Origin: Pegea sp. RAD2-039
Lineage: Eukaryota > Chordata > Thaliacea > Salpida > Salpidae
Assembly (NCBI GenBank): GCA_034620365.1
Contig: JAQGEQ010000339.1
Span: forward strand, 744,001 to 808,000
Direction of reading: 5' to 3'
Length of the DNA stretch: 64,000 nucleotides
Of this stretch, positions 1-14,290 are shown one piece after another. The position numbers and the translations under genes were made by a program. How positions within the stretch are numbered: the stretch's first letter is position 1; each line of letters starts with the position of its first letter. The notes under the pieces are model-generated. The model saw only the letters and a list, made by a program, of their open reading frames with translations, ran no database searches and was not told the DNA's origin.

Positions 1-3000
1 TAATTACATTTAAACTAAATAATGAATTAAAATAAATCATAAGCAAACAAAACATCACAGTATTAGCGAGCTAGTGACAGGTTGTCATTTTCAATCTTCC
101 GTAAAAATGTTCTTGGTTCACTAAAACAACTGTTGATTTGCAATATAAGTTGAATTTCATCAGAAATAAAAACAGCGTTGAACTAAAGTATAACTTATAG
201 TTTGAATTAAATGTCTTTTCAGTCTCTTCAAGTTTAATATACACCACGACGTTATATACAAGATTTAAATTCATTACTTTAATAAAAAGTGTTTAACAAT
301 CATGATATCAACTTATAAAAGTTGGTTACAATAAAAAGCTCTTTTTATGATTATGAAATGGTTTTATTTACTGCTTCTTATATATCTTTAAAAAAGATTA
401 TGTTTGTGTAGAGTTGTTACCTAATCATTAAGTATTATGGTTAATGTGATTATAAATAAATAATCAAACTCAGAAAGTATATTTTAGTTGGACAATTAAA
501 TGGCTTTTTCATAAATACTTTTTCACATTAAAGTATTTGAAAAACAAAGAAACGTTTCATAAGTCAAAGATATTATTAATTACATAAGCCTTTTTTAAGG
601 AAATAAAAAATATTGAAAATATAAAAAGCTGAATGAATTTTTCAAGTGAAAAAAAATTGGGTTATTTTGTAACTTGATCAGCTAAATAAGAAGATGTCAT
701 CAGGGATTTTGGATGTTTGGTATTAACCGTTTTATTATAAGAAAAGTTGTAATTTATAAGTATCAAATTTAGATATGTAAATTTAAATATACTTTATACA
801 CCAACTGTTTCCAACCTTTTTATTGCATGCCAAGATTACTAAAGTTTAAATTTAGTTGCTTAGTATTTATGATCCGTATCTACAAGACGAAATATCAAGT
901 TACATATATTCAGAGATAAGCTTCTTCAAAATGCTGCATGTATTTTTTTCTGGGTTTTTAACTATTAATGAGTAAAAAAGTAATCTAAATGATGTTTAGA
1001 ATTAATTCTTAGCATAAAAAGCAAAACAGTTGAAGAAAATATTTTCAAATAATGATCTTTCATTTATCAATAATTTTAAAAGAGCATCAGTTCTTTTTCA
1101 ACTCTTCTCATTTATCCATCATACTAAATTTGTTTCACTTGAAACTAACGACTTTCCTATCATTTAACATCAAAGCAAGTAATACAGTCAATCTTATCTT
1201 TGCAGATTAAAACATAATCTTCTCGTTTGACTCTAATAAAGTCCTGTCAGATTTATTTCATTCAATTTTTTATAGATTTTTTGTTAAATCGGCGGAGTAG
1301 ATCCAATTAAGGATCTTGCAAATGACTCTTTTTATGAAGTGCGTTTCCATGAGAACTTAAAAACTTTATGAAATAAAAATCTGATGCCTATTATCGTATC
1401 TCCACTGTTTTAGGAGTTTGCAGTAAACAAATAAATTTTCTCACGAATTTTTACTAACGTTTATGACTAAAGAAATTCGATTCTTTGCCTCTTAGAAAGT
1501 CGAAGAAATAATTGACTGAGGTTGTGACTCTTCAGTAGCCTTATTACTCCAAACTTGCTTCTCATTACTTTTTCTGATGTCTACAGACACAAACAAGATT
1601 CAGTCTATAAAAGTATTATTTATAGTAATTACAAAATCTATTATTGTCTTACAAATATTGCTGTTGTTATTTTAAATAATTCAATTTTATCTCTTTGAAA
1701 TTTTATGAGAAGTAATCATAGTATGCAATAGACCATAAAGCATTTACATAAAGAATCGTTGTACTTATTATATGACAAAACTAATTAGTTTCTTGTAGTT
1801 TTAAGTTCTACATCGTTTACTTGACTCTTGTCAAATTAATTTGTTTTCACTTATTATTCATATTGAATTTTAGCCTTTTAGTCTTGTAAGTATTGTATTT
1901 AATGAAACAAACTATAGCTATATGAAATCTTTATCCTAACAGTTTTTTTCTATCTTGGTTAAACGAGTTCTAAGAAAATGTACAAAAATACAAGAATTGT
2001 TCGACACAAGATTTTTCGAGATAGTAAGAATAAAGGGAGACTTTATTGAAGATAAGTTTGTTAGTTGAATAGAAGCTTTTATACTAAATCTAAGATTGCT
2101 GTCTACCTTCCTGATTAATTTAAAGTTTAATTGAATTATCATAAATTATTACAAGAAACTTAAACATAACAAAGTCATAATGATCACGATAAAAGTTTAA
2201 TGAGATTTTTTATTTTTTATCATAAATCTTAGTTGTTTTTACCAACTAATTTTAAAAGATAATTTTCTTGAAGTGATGTCACATAAGAATTAGTTCTATT
2301 AAAGACTATTACTAAAGGTAATTTTTTTAGTAATAACTACTGCTTACTGTTAATTAAGTTTGTTTAGAAAAAGGTAGGCTATAAGCTTTAAATTATTCAT
2401 TCTAATACTTTAGATAGCTTGTCAGCTTATGTACAATATTAGAAATTACCGAAAAAATAGAACTAATTTTTGATAATGGCTTACTAAATGTTAAACTTCT
2501 AGTTCATTTTTCTACAAGAAAAATTTCAAAAATACTTTGTAAAATTGTGAATAGCTGCTTAGAAATTTACTTGAGAAAAAAAATAGTTTCATAAATTTTG
2601 ATATAAATTCAAATTTATATCAAGTTACTTAATTATTTATTCAATAAATCCATCACATGATTGATGAATTTTCTCAAAAATTGTTTCATGTCAAAACCGT
2701 TTGTTGAGCTGATAAGATTAAAAGACAAAAAAATTAATTTTTTTCGATCTAAATTAAAGATGATAAAGATTATAGCAGCTTTAGCCTAAATATACTGATT
2801 TGAAAGAGGCTGGTAAAAGAATTAACATGATTTTGATCTTGTTGATAAATAAAAAATATCGATTTTAGTAAACTGCAATTTGGTTAAAATTTTATATATA
2901 ATCAAGTTTGTTTCAAACTCTTTCAAACAATTTTGTGAAAGGTTTTTTTTGTTTAAAGAAATTTCTCAACTGATTTCAAGTGATTTGATATTTTTATATT

Positions 3001-6000
3001 CATTCAGTAAGAGTACTTTTTTAATCATCATTATTGGTGCAAGTCTGAACAAGACCACCCGTAATAGTTTTGACCATTTGAACCTTGGTAAAACTGGGCA
3101 CTATAATAAGTACAGTGGCCACAAAGACGACTTACTATTGAGAGTAATTGAATAACTTAACAATTTTTGAATATTAGTTTTTACTGATGTAAAGCTTGTA
3201 TATAGATAAAAGTTTTTGAATTTTTAAAAATGAATTTAAGTAATTTTGATGTTAGAATATCCTGAATTTACAGATTTGTAACTAAATATTTTACGTTTGG
3301 CACTTTGATATTTAAAGAATGTTTTTTCTTCAAAATGTGGCAACAGGAAATACATAATCACCATCTTTCAATCATTTAAGAAAATACTTATGGAGCTTAA
3401 AGTGTTGTTATGAAAATACATTGTTTTATTAGCTCATCTCTCATTCTGGAGTTCAGTTTTGTTTGGTACTAAAATATTAGTGTCAGTTTTTACAGAATTC
3501 TTTCGCACAATATTGTTATGAAAGCTGTTAGAAGTTTACTCAAAGTATGAATCAGAGTTAAAAAAAAACTTTGAGCAGTGAATTAGAACAACAAAACGTT
3601 GCTTTAAGTACTTTTAAGAATCTCTTTTAGAATCAAGCAGTTTTTGTCCTAAAAAATGTAACAATGATCTCTTTATGAAGCCATGAAATTCAGCCACAAA
3701 AAGAGAAAAAAAATACCTGCTGCGTTGACCATTACAATAAAAGCAATGGCTCCAAAACTACGTAAGAACAATAGTTTTCAAAGAAACTAAAACGATAATA
3801 AGATTGCCCATCTGCAGAGGTGATAGAATAATCATTTAGCATCTGTAGATGCAGCGAAAAATTGCATTAAATCACTTAATTGAATCAATATAAAAAGGTG
3901 ACAGTAATATTGGTTTAAAATACAGTTTGATGACTAAATCAAGAATAAATTGGTTCGTAAAATTGTCATTTCGTTTGCACATCTTAAGCAGTTATAAACA
4001 GAAATAGATTAGATTTTTAAGTTCTGTTTCATCTATTCTTCTTCGTTAACTTAACTCTAGAGTTGAATTTAAGACAGAGTCACGTATACATAATTGCTGC
4101 AGTATATGTAACGATTATCTTTGAATGATTTATGTAAATATGTTGTTCTTAACTTGCTTTGTAAGCTAGCGTTACAATTACTTTATCATTAAGATGTTTG
4201 TTATAAAATAAGCGTGAAAATAAGATCAAGTTGACAGTCGTCAATAAACTAACATCACAATAACTTCAATTAATTATTTCAAAATTTACATTTATTACTC
4301 GTAAGCTTTAAGAGATGAGATTTTATTTTAATCGTAGCATGACGGACCCACTGTTACATCTGCTTATTTGAGTCTAACCAATTTTCTTAGCCAAATAGTC
4401 ACGAGGTTACCTGACGCAACAAACTTATTTCTTCTCTGACTTAACGCTGCCTTAATTGTGTAGGACATATATGTGACGTCCTGTAGATCTTAAATTTCTT
4501 TTAAATCTATCTTGCAATGGTCTATTAGTAACAACTTTTAAATATTTATCTTCAATTGGTAGTAATTGTAATAAAGATTGATGTTAATATTTAAATCTAA
4601 AACGTGATGAGGAGAAGGTCTTAGAAGAGCTGATTATTAAAGATTGAAGCCAGCATCTGCATTTCGTGGTATATTAGATGGAAATGGGACAAAAGAAAAT
4701 TGATAATAAAAGAAGAAACAAGCAAGTGCTTTATCATCGTCTTGAATTTGAGCTAAGAAAACACAACGCCAGGAATTTTTGACATCAGTTTAACAAAAAT
4801 CTTTGTGTATTCAGTATCAATCATTAAATTATATCAGAAACTGCTTCAAATTTATAAAGAAAAACATAAACGTAGATGATAAATAATCATTTAAAAGTCT
4901 AAAAAGAAATAATCATTTAACTAGAAGTGAGATGAAGTTATAATCTCATACAAGTTTCATTATTAAGTTGACTTTATTTACCAAACTTAATGTTCACTCA
5001 AAGTAAAGTATTTTAATTGCATACAAATTTTTTTTAGATTTAAACAGGTCCTGAATCTGTTGGCTAGCAATACAATGTATTATGAATTGATGTCTTTATC
5101 TTCTCATGTGAAAGTGATTTATTCTAACCAAGAAAGAATTGTTTGACTTAATTGTCATCATTTTATTTTTGAGAAACTTCTTTAACCTTGTGGTGTAATG
5201 AAACTAGATAAGGTAAAAGAATAACAGATGTTTATGTAAAAACAAAACTTAGTTTTATATCTTTGGTGTTTCCTCTGTTGAAGTCTAATTGAAATTAATT
5301 GATTAAAGGAATGTTAATGATATTGTTTGAATATCCTTATATCAGTGTGGTCTAAAAAATTGTGATGATGTAAGACTAAAATTTTGGCAAATTTGTTGTG
5401 GTTTGAATAAGCGTTGTAGCTATTAATCAGTAAAATGCAAGCAAATTACAAAAAAGATTGCTTTTTATAAAAACTTTTCGAAACTGATTGAAATTATTTA
5501 GTTTTTACGAAGATACCAAGATGGGGACTGAAATAAAGATAATTTAAAGTTTTTGAAAAACAGATGAAATAGTAGAGGGTTTTGATGGAATTTTTTCCAT
5601 TTCAGAAAGCTACCTAATTGTTACTAACTATTGTTTCGTGTTTCTGTGATAAATATATGAAATAAAACACTTAAAAATCCAAATATCCTACTCCCAATGT
5701 AATTTTACAATTTTATTTCAGGTTGAATCAACTGCAGTATTTAATTTTGCAGGTATTCGTCAACGTCGACTGACAATTTTCAGTTAATCTCGTTTGTTCA
5801 ACAGTTGCTGTGAAATTAAATCAAATTAAAGTCTAAGAAATTTGCAAATAAATCAAGATCTACTATGCGTATTAGCATTTCATCGTTACATCAGAATTAG
5901 CGTACAATAGATATAATCTGGTGAAGCCTGTAATAAGTGAATAAGTTTGTAAAGGTAGTTCGAGATCATATCAGTTTACAACAATCACAAACTGCATCTG

Positions 6001-9000
6001 ATGAAGGAAACCACTCAAGAGTAAAGTTTTTTTTTCTCTTTTTTCCACATTCAGTAGAAAGTATCTTTTTAATCACGTGACAGATTAGCTAAATGTAAAA
6101 CTTGATCATCTTATTGATTTCATAAGTGATCCGCACGTCAATTTGATGACGTCACTATTGGAATAGTCGACAAATTAGTGGGTTGACTCGAAAGATTCTT
6201 TCGTGGGTTATCTTGAATCGATTTGACGTATTGTCAGATGATGTTTGAATGTTAGATGTAATATAAGATGTAAAAACGATCATTTGCTCCTCAACGAGTC
6301 TCAAAAAGCTCTTTGTTGTTATTTCATCTTCACAAAGACCTCATCTTCTCTTTTTTACTTGTTTATTTTCGTGGCTAGCTTGCTCATTGAGACACAAAAG
6401 GAGCTGCGTAACATAAAGACTCTTCTTGTACTCCGGAAGCAGAGGTCTTTGTTCGTTACTTGCCTTCAACATAATGATATGATGACGATGCAGCTTGACT
6501 CTGTTGAGTCTCATTCTCACTGCATCTTTGAAGGGAACAGGATGTTGACTTTGAAGTTTACACCTCTCCTATTTTCCTATTTGATGTCGAAATTAAGCTT
6601 TGTGATGTAACATCGTAAGACAGCTTAAAGTGATGAGTTTAAGAACAAAGAACTCAGAGATAGTGAGTTTTGGTTTCTGTGGACGCTTGTACATCATATA
6701 GAAACAAGGTGTTGTAAGATGCTGCGATGAATATATGATGTCACTGAAATTTTGTAAATATGTTTAAGACATTTGTACACTTAAGCAACTAAATGAATAG
6801 CTAAACTTTTAGCAGATAAAAGTTTGAAAGATCTTTTCGGCGCTTAAAATAATAAATTTAGTTTTTTAAACTTATTCAGCAATGTTAGGATAAAATTGTT
6901 TGACTAAAAGATGAAAAGATGCAAAAAGACTTTAAGAATTATGCCTTTTAATTGATAAATGTCTTTACTTTATTACATTAATTCATTTTATTTTTCTTTG
7001 GTTCATCAGATTTAAATTATTTGTTTAGTTAAATATTTTTTCTCCGACGTTTTCTGATTGATGGTTAAACTTTTAGCTTTTAAAGAAATTAACTTACTTT
7101 TTATAAACTTCATTTCCTAAGAAAGAACTTTGTTGTAGACAGAGCATTGGCAAATCAGTATGATTTGTTTCTGCTAAATATATTTACTAGATTATTTGAC
7201 ATAATTTATAATTTTTCAGAAACACTCTAAGGCTTTTAAATACAAAAGAAGACTATTTCATAAAGCTTTTTAAATGAAAAAATTCCTAAGATCTTTGAAA
7301 AAGTAATAGCGATTTGTTAAGTTTGACTGAATCTTTTATTCTTATGCTTGTAGATGAATATAAACTTGTACATAGTAATGCTGTAATCAGATTTAAGTTT
7401 TCATGATTACATTTACCTCAATTTATTTTTCAACTTACTTTAACTTAAGTTGATTAATATATCACTTTGCCTTACTTATATATACTTAACACCAGAAATA
7501 AAAACTGACTTATTTTTCAACTTGTTCAGTCTTAGCTACCTATATTTTAAAATTTCTTAATTAAGACAGATGCAAATTTTGACAAATTTTACAGTAAAGT
7601 TTAAGGAATTCAACTTGCTGAGAGTCTCTGGGAAACTTGACTTCGTAGGATTACATGTTTGTAAAATAAATAAGAAAGCTGCTCGTTATACATTCAACAA
7701 TTTTTAGTTTTGAAATTTTATCTCAAAAGACTATTTAAAAGTAATTTGTTAATTAGTAGTATTAACGAATCGTGTTTTCTTATAAGAATATATCTGATAT
7801 ATTAACTTTCGATTTAAGAAACAAAATCTCGAATGTCTTTCTAGTCTAAATGATTCATTTTATTTTATACCATTTTAAGCGTGTCATGACCACAACAATT
7901 CAAATTTACATATTACCAAACTAATCGCAAATTGTAGTATTCTACAATGAGTTTTGAGTAACATAAATTTACCGAACTTTCTTGTATTCAAATTTAATGA
8001 GATGGTCACACGCGATTTAAGGTTATGAAGGGTCTAAAAAGGTGCTGATAGAGACGGCTATCAGTGGTAATTTACTATTCAACTAGCTGTACAATGAAGA
8101 TAGATCAGAACGAATTATAGAAACTTCATAAGTTGATTCACTATCGACGCTTTTACAGCGTCTTTTTTGTTGAGACAAACCTCTTTTTACCTGCCTACTT
8201 TTCCTGCCCTAAACTCGAGTTTACTTTTTTTTTAATTCATAAAAACGAATCTCAGTATTGATAGATAGATTTGTATTGAAAGAGATTTTTATTTGCTTTA
8301 ATCCATTTTCTGTGAAGTCACTTTAATCACAGACATACACTGAATGATTACAAAGAATGGATTGTGAAAAGTCGATAGAAGAATGATCTTATGATTAAAA
8401 ATTCTTCTAAACGATAATCTTTTTTCTTTAATTCTTTTTTAACATAAACAACCTGTTTTGTCTGTCTTTCTAATCATAGTATTTGTATTCTTAGACACTT
8501 TTTGCAGACAAGAACTTCTCGTCTCAAACTTATCTTTTAATCTTCAGCTTTTTAGAGTTTATGGAAAATTTTTGAAATGACGGTACTCTAACTTAATTCG
8601 TTTTTCAATTCTCTATCAGTTTTTGCTACGGAATTAGCATGGATAAAGTATTTCAAATAGCATGACTACACATTAAACCAGTGTAACCCACTCGCAGCTG
8701 GAGTAGTCTGTCAAATGCGGCTTTTACTTACTTACATGTCAGTAAGGATGACAGTATAGTCGAAATTGGTGATTTTACAAAGTTTGAAACTTTTTTTTAA
8801 TTCTTTTTTCGAAGTATTAACGTTAATACGTTTTTAATACTTAAATTTCTTAAGTAATGGATTCATTTTAGATATAGTAATTGACTGTTCAGTTGCAGAT
8901 AGTAATTATTTCAAATTAACATTCGGCAATTGTGCATACCACTAAATGCAATCACTTACTGAGTGTTTAGTTAAGTATTGTGAAGGTTAACTTATATTAA

Positions 9001-12000
9001 GCAATGTTTAGATCTTGGTACATCATGAGAATAAGAGCACAACAAATACTTTTAAAGTTTTATACTTGCTACCAAATCAACTCAGAAAAAAGTTGAATTA
9101 ACGACGTTTTTTAATCTTTCGATTTTATATTCTGGCTAAATATATCATTTTATAAGTTAAATACATTTTTGTTATTTAGAATGTTTATATTGACAAAAAC
9201 GACCTAAAGTTAAAAGACGTTTAATTAAATTCATATTTTAGAGCCAAATTATGAGGATTTTAAAGACTTAAACGTTTGAGACAGACTTTGTGCTTTCCGT
9301 ATAATTTTAGTTAATATTGATGATAGACGAGGTAGGCTAATACAATCATCTATTTCTTGACCATTTTAAAGCACTATGATCTATAAATTATCATTTGTGT
9401 ATTAAAAATAACATCTTTAAGTTAAACATTTTTTTAAATGTTCAACAATTGTAGCAGATAAAGCTAAAAAAATTAAACTGCTGTCTCTTTCAATAGATAA
9501 AAAATGACTAAATATTTTCTGAACAAAAGAAAGTTTAGCTTTTGATGTTACCAGCACTTTAATGTCAAAAAGAATTCAAAGAAAACTTTTAAATGGAGTT
9601 ATGATGTTTACTCCAATAAGCTGTAATAATATTTACTTCAATTCTTATATTTATCAAACTATACCTACAAAACTATCGAACTTGTGAAGATAGAACGAAC
9701 TTAGTATCTTTAAGCTTATTAAATCTATAAATCTGTGTTTTTACTACACCTAAAACATCAAACGCAAACTGACATAAGCACTTGATTTTGTGTTTCTTAT
9801 AAAATTCACTTGAAATTTAAATTAGATTGATGTTTTATAATAAACTTCAAGATGCCAAATTGAAATATAGGTTCTTAAAACTTTCATGGGAAAACCAGTT
9901 AAGATAATTTATACAAATAAAACTTATTTAGCATTATTTAAATTATTTAATGCAAAAAAATAAATAAAATAAGATTATAAAAAAAGCGTTTCATTTTTTA
10001 TCACATTGATTTAATAAATAAATCTAATAAAAAAACAATTTTACAATTTTAAGGTTGATCAAATTTTATGAATAAAATTTATAAAAGAATTGACAAAAAT
10101 ATCTGTTATCTAGCAATTGTGGTTTTTAAATTAAAGCAATACTTATTACATGAAGCAGCAACAAATTAAGTTAGTTGCTTTTGTTACTGGATTAAGTTTC
10201 AGTTAACAATCAACACTAAGAATGTTAAGTACTTATAAGAGTGCACGAACAAACACAGTTTTTAATATCTTATTATTTACCTTTTAGCTATAAAATTTTT
10301 TTGTTGAGAACAAAAAGTAAAGTTTAAAATGATTTATATTAAATAGCTTCTTTGTATAAAAAAACATGTCATTTATTCTTATTTCAAGATATATTTTCTT
10401 ATTTTTAACGTATACGCTATTTTTTTTACTTAAAAGTATCTGGCATTTAAAGGATATTTTAAACGTCTTTTAGTTTTCAAAAAATGTTTAATTAAATATC
10501 TTTAGTCGGTTTAGACTGTTAGTGTAAGAAACAACAACCTTTGAGTCGTTAGACTAATGCTTAAAATTTCCAAAAATTATAGTTTCATTTTTACAATTTT
10601 ATGAATAAATTTTGGTCAAAATGTTTATTTTAAAATTATGCCTAAGTTTATCTTGAAGTTATAACTTTTATTGACTAAATAATGACTGATAACTACTATA
10701 ATTTAGGATTCTATAAACTACTTTTTAAGCTCATTTTAATTTATAAGTAAGAGAAATAACAGCATGACTTTATTTTGTCGCTAGTTTGTTATAAAACAAA
10801 CAAATAAAAAATATATTTTAAAATATAAAAGTTACACTTTCATACAAATTTTTAATGATTCAAATTACGAAAATATATTTTAATATCAAGTCAACAATAT
10901 GTAGACAATATAAAAATACAATTTTCTTTCAACTGATCGATAATCACAAAAGATAAAATGTATGCTTTAAGTCGCTTTGATATCATTTTAATTACCTGGT
11001 GTTTTGATATTCTACTTTTAATATTTTCTACAATTTTGTTGTCTTAACATTTTAACAAATATCTAAAGTTAAAATCATTTTTTAATTTGCATTAATCTGA
11101 AAAAAAATGTAGAATAATTATTTAAAAGCCTAATTACTAAATAGTTTTAAAATGAGTTTAAGCTAGTCAACTAGTCATATAAATTACTTTTTGAAGAAAA
11201 TGTACGAAATGGTTCAGTAGATGATGAATGGTTTATCTCATTTTCATTTATTTTTCGAAAAATATTGAAATTTTCATAAAATTTTCATAAATTAAAAAAA
11301 TAAAATCTCAACTATTTTTTAAAGTTTATTAAAGCTGAAAACTTTATTTTGAAACAACTTTTGATGACTATTTCATTAACTTAATCTTTGCTGCCACTAG
11401 CGGTTAAATTTATATCTTCACGATTTTCATGGAGTTATTTTGATGAAGCATTGATTAGATAAACTCGTCTTATGATCATTTAGAGTTACAAACATGCAGA
11501 AAAACCTGTGTAATTCAATCAATTTTGAAAACGAAGCGTTTAAATCAAGTCTGTACTGAATTAAATTGTCGTGATAATTTCAAATGTACACAAACTACAA
11601 ATTTGATTTCAATCTTTGATAAATTTTCAAAGTCAAGCTAGGAAGAAGTAGTGGCAATCAGCTTTCTACATCCTTTGAAATTTATCTAAAATATTCTGAT
11701 ATGTGATCACATTAGTACCACTTATGCTTGTTAGCAACTATCCACACAAAAAAGTCGATAGAAACTTCTCAAAGTTTATTTAAACATATTAAATTGTTCT
11801 CAGTATCTAATTTTTAATCATTTTTCAGATTTTCTGGTAATTCACAGATCATTATGAAGATCAAGTTCAAAATCTTTGTAGACATGCTATGCAAAATTTA
11901 CACGGTTTTGCACACTGCTGACTCTAATCTGATCAGAATCATCTAACTTACATGTTTTAAAAATGATGTCATCAAGGTCGAAAGAATAAAAATATTTGGT

Positions 12001-12560
12001 ATATAACAAGTTAATCGACTTGTAAGGCAAATTAAAAAATTACTCACAAAAATTAACTTGTTGTATATTGTTGAAATTAACAGATATTGAACTTTCTGTC
12101 AATATTTTTTTTACTTTAGAGATTTTAACATAAAACTTTCTTGTTTCAACTCTTTTATAAATTTGAAATTAGGGTGAGCCGATAATAACTATAAGAGATA
12201 GACATTAGTAAAAAGTTGTTTGTTGTAGTTATTAATATCAAATTTGATATTGGTTTAGACTAAACAATTTAAATAATATTTAATAGCATGATACACGCAT
12301 TTTTTCTAAATACCAACTTTGAAAGACTACTAATATTTAACATTGTTTAGGTTTACTTTCGATGTGTTACTTATATAATTACATTTATTAAACAACGCTA
12401 AACAAGGTTTAAATGCATTTTTGACGTAATGACTTTCTTGTGTTACCTTATAAAGAAAGCTATTTTAACTTTTTTTCTACAATTTAAACAACAAATAAGC
12501 TTAACATCAAAATTAAAATTCTTAGATTAAGTTAATTTTACTAAATTACTTTTACCATAG
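1..12560. other. Gene-poor AT-rich stretch
   Basis: No coding region can be supported here. Open frames are short, begin at arbitrary codons, have no recognisable domain, and the base composition is uniformly AT-rich. The one compositional exception is about 6,060-6,720, which is listed separately. Distal exons or untranslated regions of a gene outside the window, or non-coding RNAs, could be hidden here, but nothing in the sequence shows them. Confidence 0.6.
6060..6720. other. Less AT-rich island with TCACGTGA and TGACGTCA palindromes
   Basis: This segment is visibly richer in G and C than its surroundings. It carries TCACGTGA at 6073-6080 and TGACGTCA at 6147-6154, two palindromes that are otherwise concentrated in the HYDIN gene. 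A 121-codon open frame lies at 6245-6610 on the plus strand; its predicted protein has no domain I recognise and a composition that does not argue strongly for coding. It may be a regulatory element, an unrecognised exon, or an old insertion. Confidence 0.3.
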
Positions 12561-12564
12561 TAGA

Positions 12565-14290
12565 AATTTATTTAATTTTTACAATAAACGCAAAACACCT
12601 CTCGCTAACACACATTTGCACAAATAATACGTACTATTTATAATTAAATTGGAAAAAAAAAAAAAAAGATGTAACCCATGGCGTTTTAGTAGTCCCTATA
12701 CAATATAACAGTGAACAATTCATAGAATTTCAAATATATAAAAAGTAAAGAAGAATCACAGTTTAGAAATGACAATGTTGGCAATATTAAAACGGTTAAA
12801 CTTCTGCTTGAACAGCACGAGTGATTCTAGCATGACAATGTCTGATGGCAGCTGGTTCCAAGTATTAATTATGCGGTATGAGAAAAAATTGCTTTGAATA
12901 ATGTACCAGGTGGTACAGGCTTATTAAGGTGTAATATAAATTGCAATATACCATTTAAGAAAAGCTGTATCTGTATAGTCCTTGAATTATAACATAAAAT
13001 ATAGAAACTTTTAAAAGATTTTTCTATCTTAATCATGAACTTCTAATGTTTTACTTCCCAGTATAAAACACAAATTATCTCAACATATCTAAATACAAAA
13101 AGACGTCGAACAAAAAATACAAAATACAAAAGGCGTCGATATTGCAAGGATTTAATACTTACTTTATAGAGACGGTCTTCGTATAATAAAAAGAGTGTCA
13201 CATCTAAAGAAAGCGTTCTGTGTGAATAATCTGTGGACTGATTCAAGCTTTGTAATATTTTTGATGAGGACTCTTAATTGAATGACCTTTTTACTCATAA
13301 GAATCTTGCAATTAAGACTCTACAGTATAAGTATTTTGCACTAAAATTTTTTGGATTTAATAAATTATTGACTATCAACCTTTTTAACGTGAAGTACATA
13401 AATTGATAATTTAGAGAACCCCGGACTCCAGAATTTTTTTAATTAGTGGATTCGAAAGAAGATTAAAAAGCAACTGATTTAGTACCTAGAAGCTTAACAT
13501 CGTTGGCAAGAAGCAATAAGTTTCCACGACCTTTAATGATACACAGCTGTCTTTAAAGTCATTGATATAAATATTGAAAGAATAGGGCGAATAACGCTAC
13601 CTTGGGGAACAACACTGAAAACCTCAAAAAAACTTGGAGAAGCCTGATTAATTAAACCTTGTTGTCTATTTTTAAGAAGTTGCTTAATCCAACAGATAAA
13701 ATTGGGGTTAATGCTAAACTGTCAAAGAGTTTTTACTAGTATGGAATGTGAAACTAAGCGAAAGGCTGTGTGAATGTTTGTATAAATTAAATTGCTTGTT
13801 GAATTATTTGCTGAGGAATATAGTGAATGGTAGAGACGAAGCAACCGCTAGTCACTGGAAAATATTAGAGGGAGGAATCCAAATTGATAACCAGAGAGCA
13901 AATTGCTGTTGAGAAGATTAAACAAAATTATTTGTAAAAAGATTAATTAGAAGACTCAGCAGAGGATACTGGTAAGAGAAATTGGTCTGTAGTTTAATGG
14001 TTTATTTATGTGTCCTTGTTATAAACTGGAAGAATGATGAAGTTCTTCCATTGTGAATTTAACTGGAGGATACTGAGGAATTAAAGGCATGCAATTCAGG
14101 TTCTATTATAGAATAGATAGATCTTTTAATAAAATAAGAAAGAATTTTCAGGCGTACAAGTTAATTTGCTATTGATATTATGGACGGTAGTGAAAACGTC
14201 AAATTCAGTGATAACAAAGTCATCCATAAGATTAGATTTCTTTGCTTCAAGGATAATGTTTTTGCAGTCGTTGTCGTTTTAAAAATAACA
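12565..14290 (-). mobile_element. Degenerate CR1/L2-type non-LTR retrotransposon (LINE), 3' part
   Basis: Read on the minus strand, broken frames give successive pieces of a LINE reverse transcriptase. Near 14,040-13,990 there is a stretch like the 'W..aiitPiyKkg....yRPisl' block. Near 13,765-13,740 the residues AFRLVSHSILVKTL match the '(K)AFD.vsH..Ll.kL' block. Near 13,620-13,570 VVPQGSVIRPILSIFI matches the hallmark 'GVPQGSvlgPiLFliyiNDl'. Near 13,170-13,120 YEDRLYKVSIKSLQYRR matches the C-terminal 'yeeRLkkLgl.sLeyRR' block. Stops and frameshifts are frequent, so the copy is dead. The 3' end, at low coordinates, shares sequence with two other fragments in this window, including a segment close to CTCGCTAACACACAT. 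The 5' part is missing. Confidence 0.85.

Noticed and set aside
2880-3155. 91-codon open frame on the plus strand
   Set aside because: It begins at TTG rather than ATG, has AT-driven composition (Phe, Ile, Lys, Asn, Ser), no domain, and no supporting splice or regulatory signal.
12651-12668. Poly-A run as a LINE or retrogene tail
   Set aside because: It lies inside the 3' region shared with the other LINE copies rather than at the element's end, so it is more likely a local slippage tract.
13043-13246. 67-codon minus-strand frame as an independent gene
   Set aside because: Its residues YEDRLYKVSIKSLQYRR match the C-terminal block of CR1-like reverse transcriptase, so it is part of the dead LINE.
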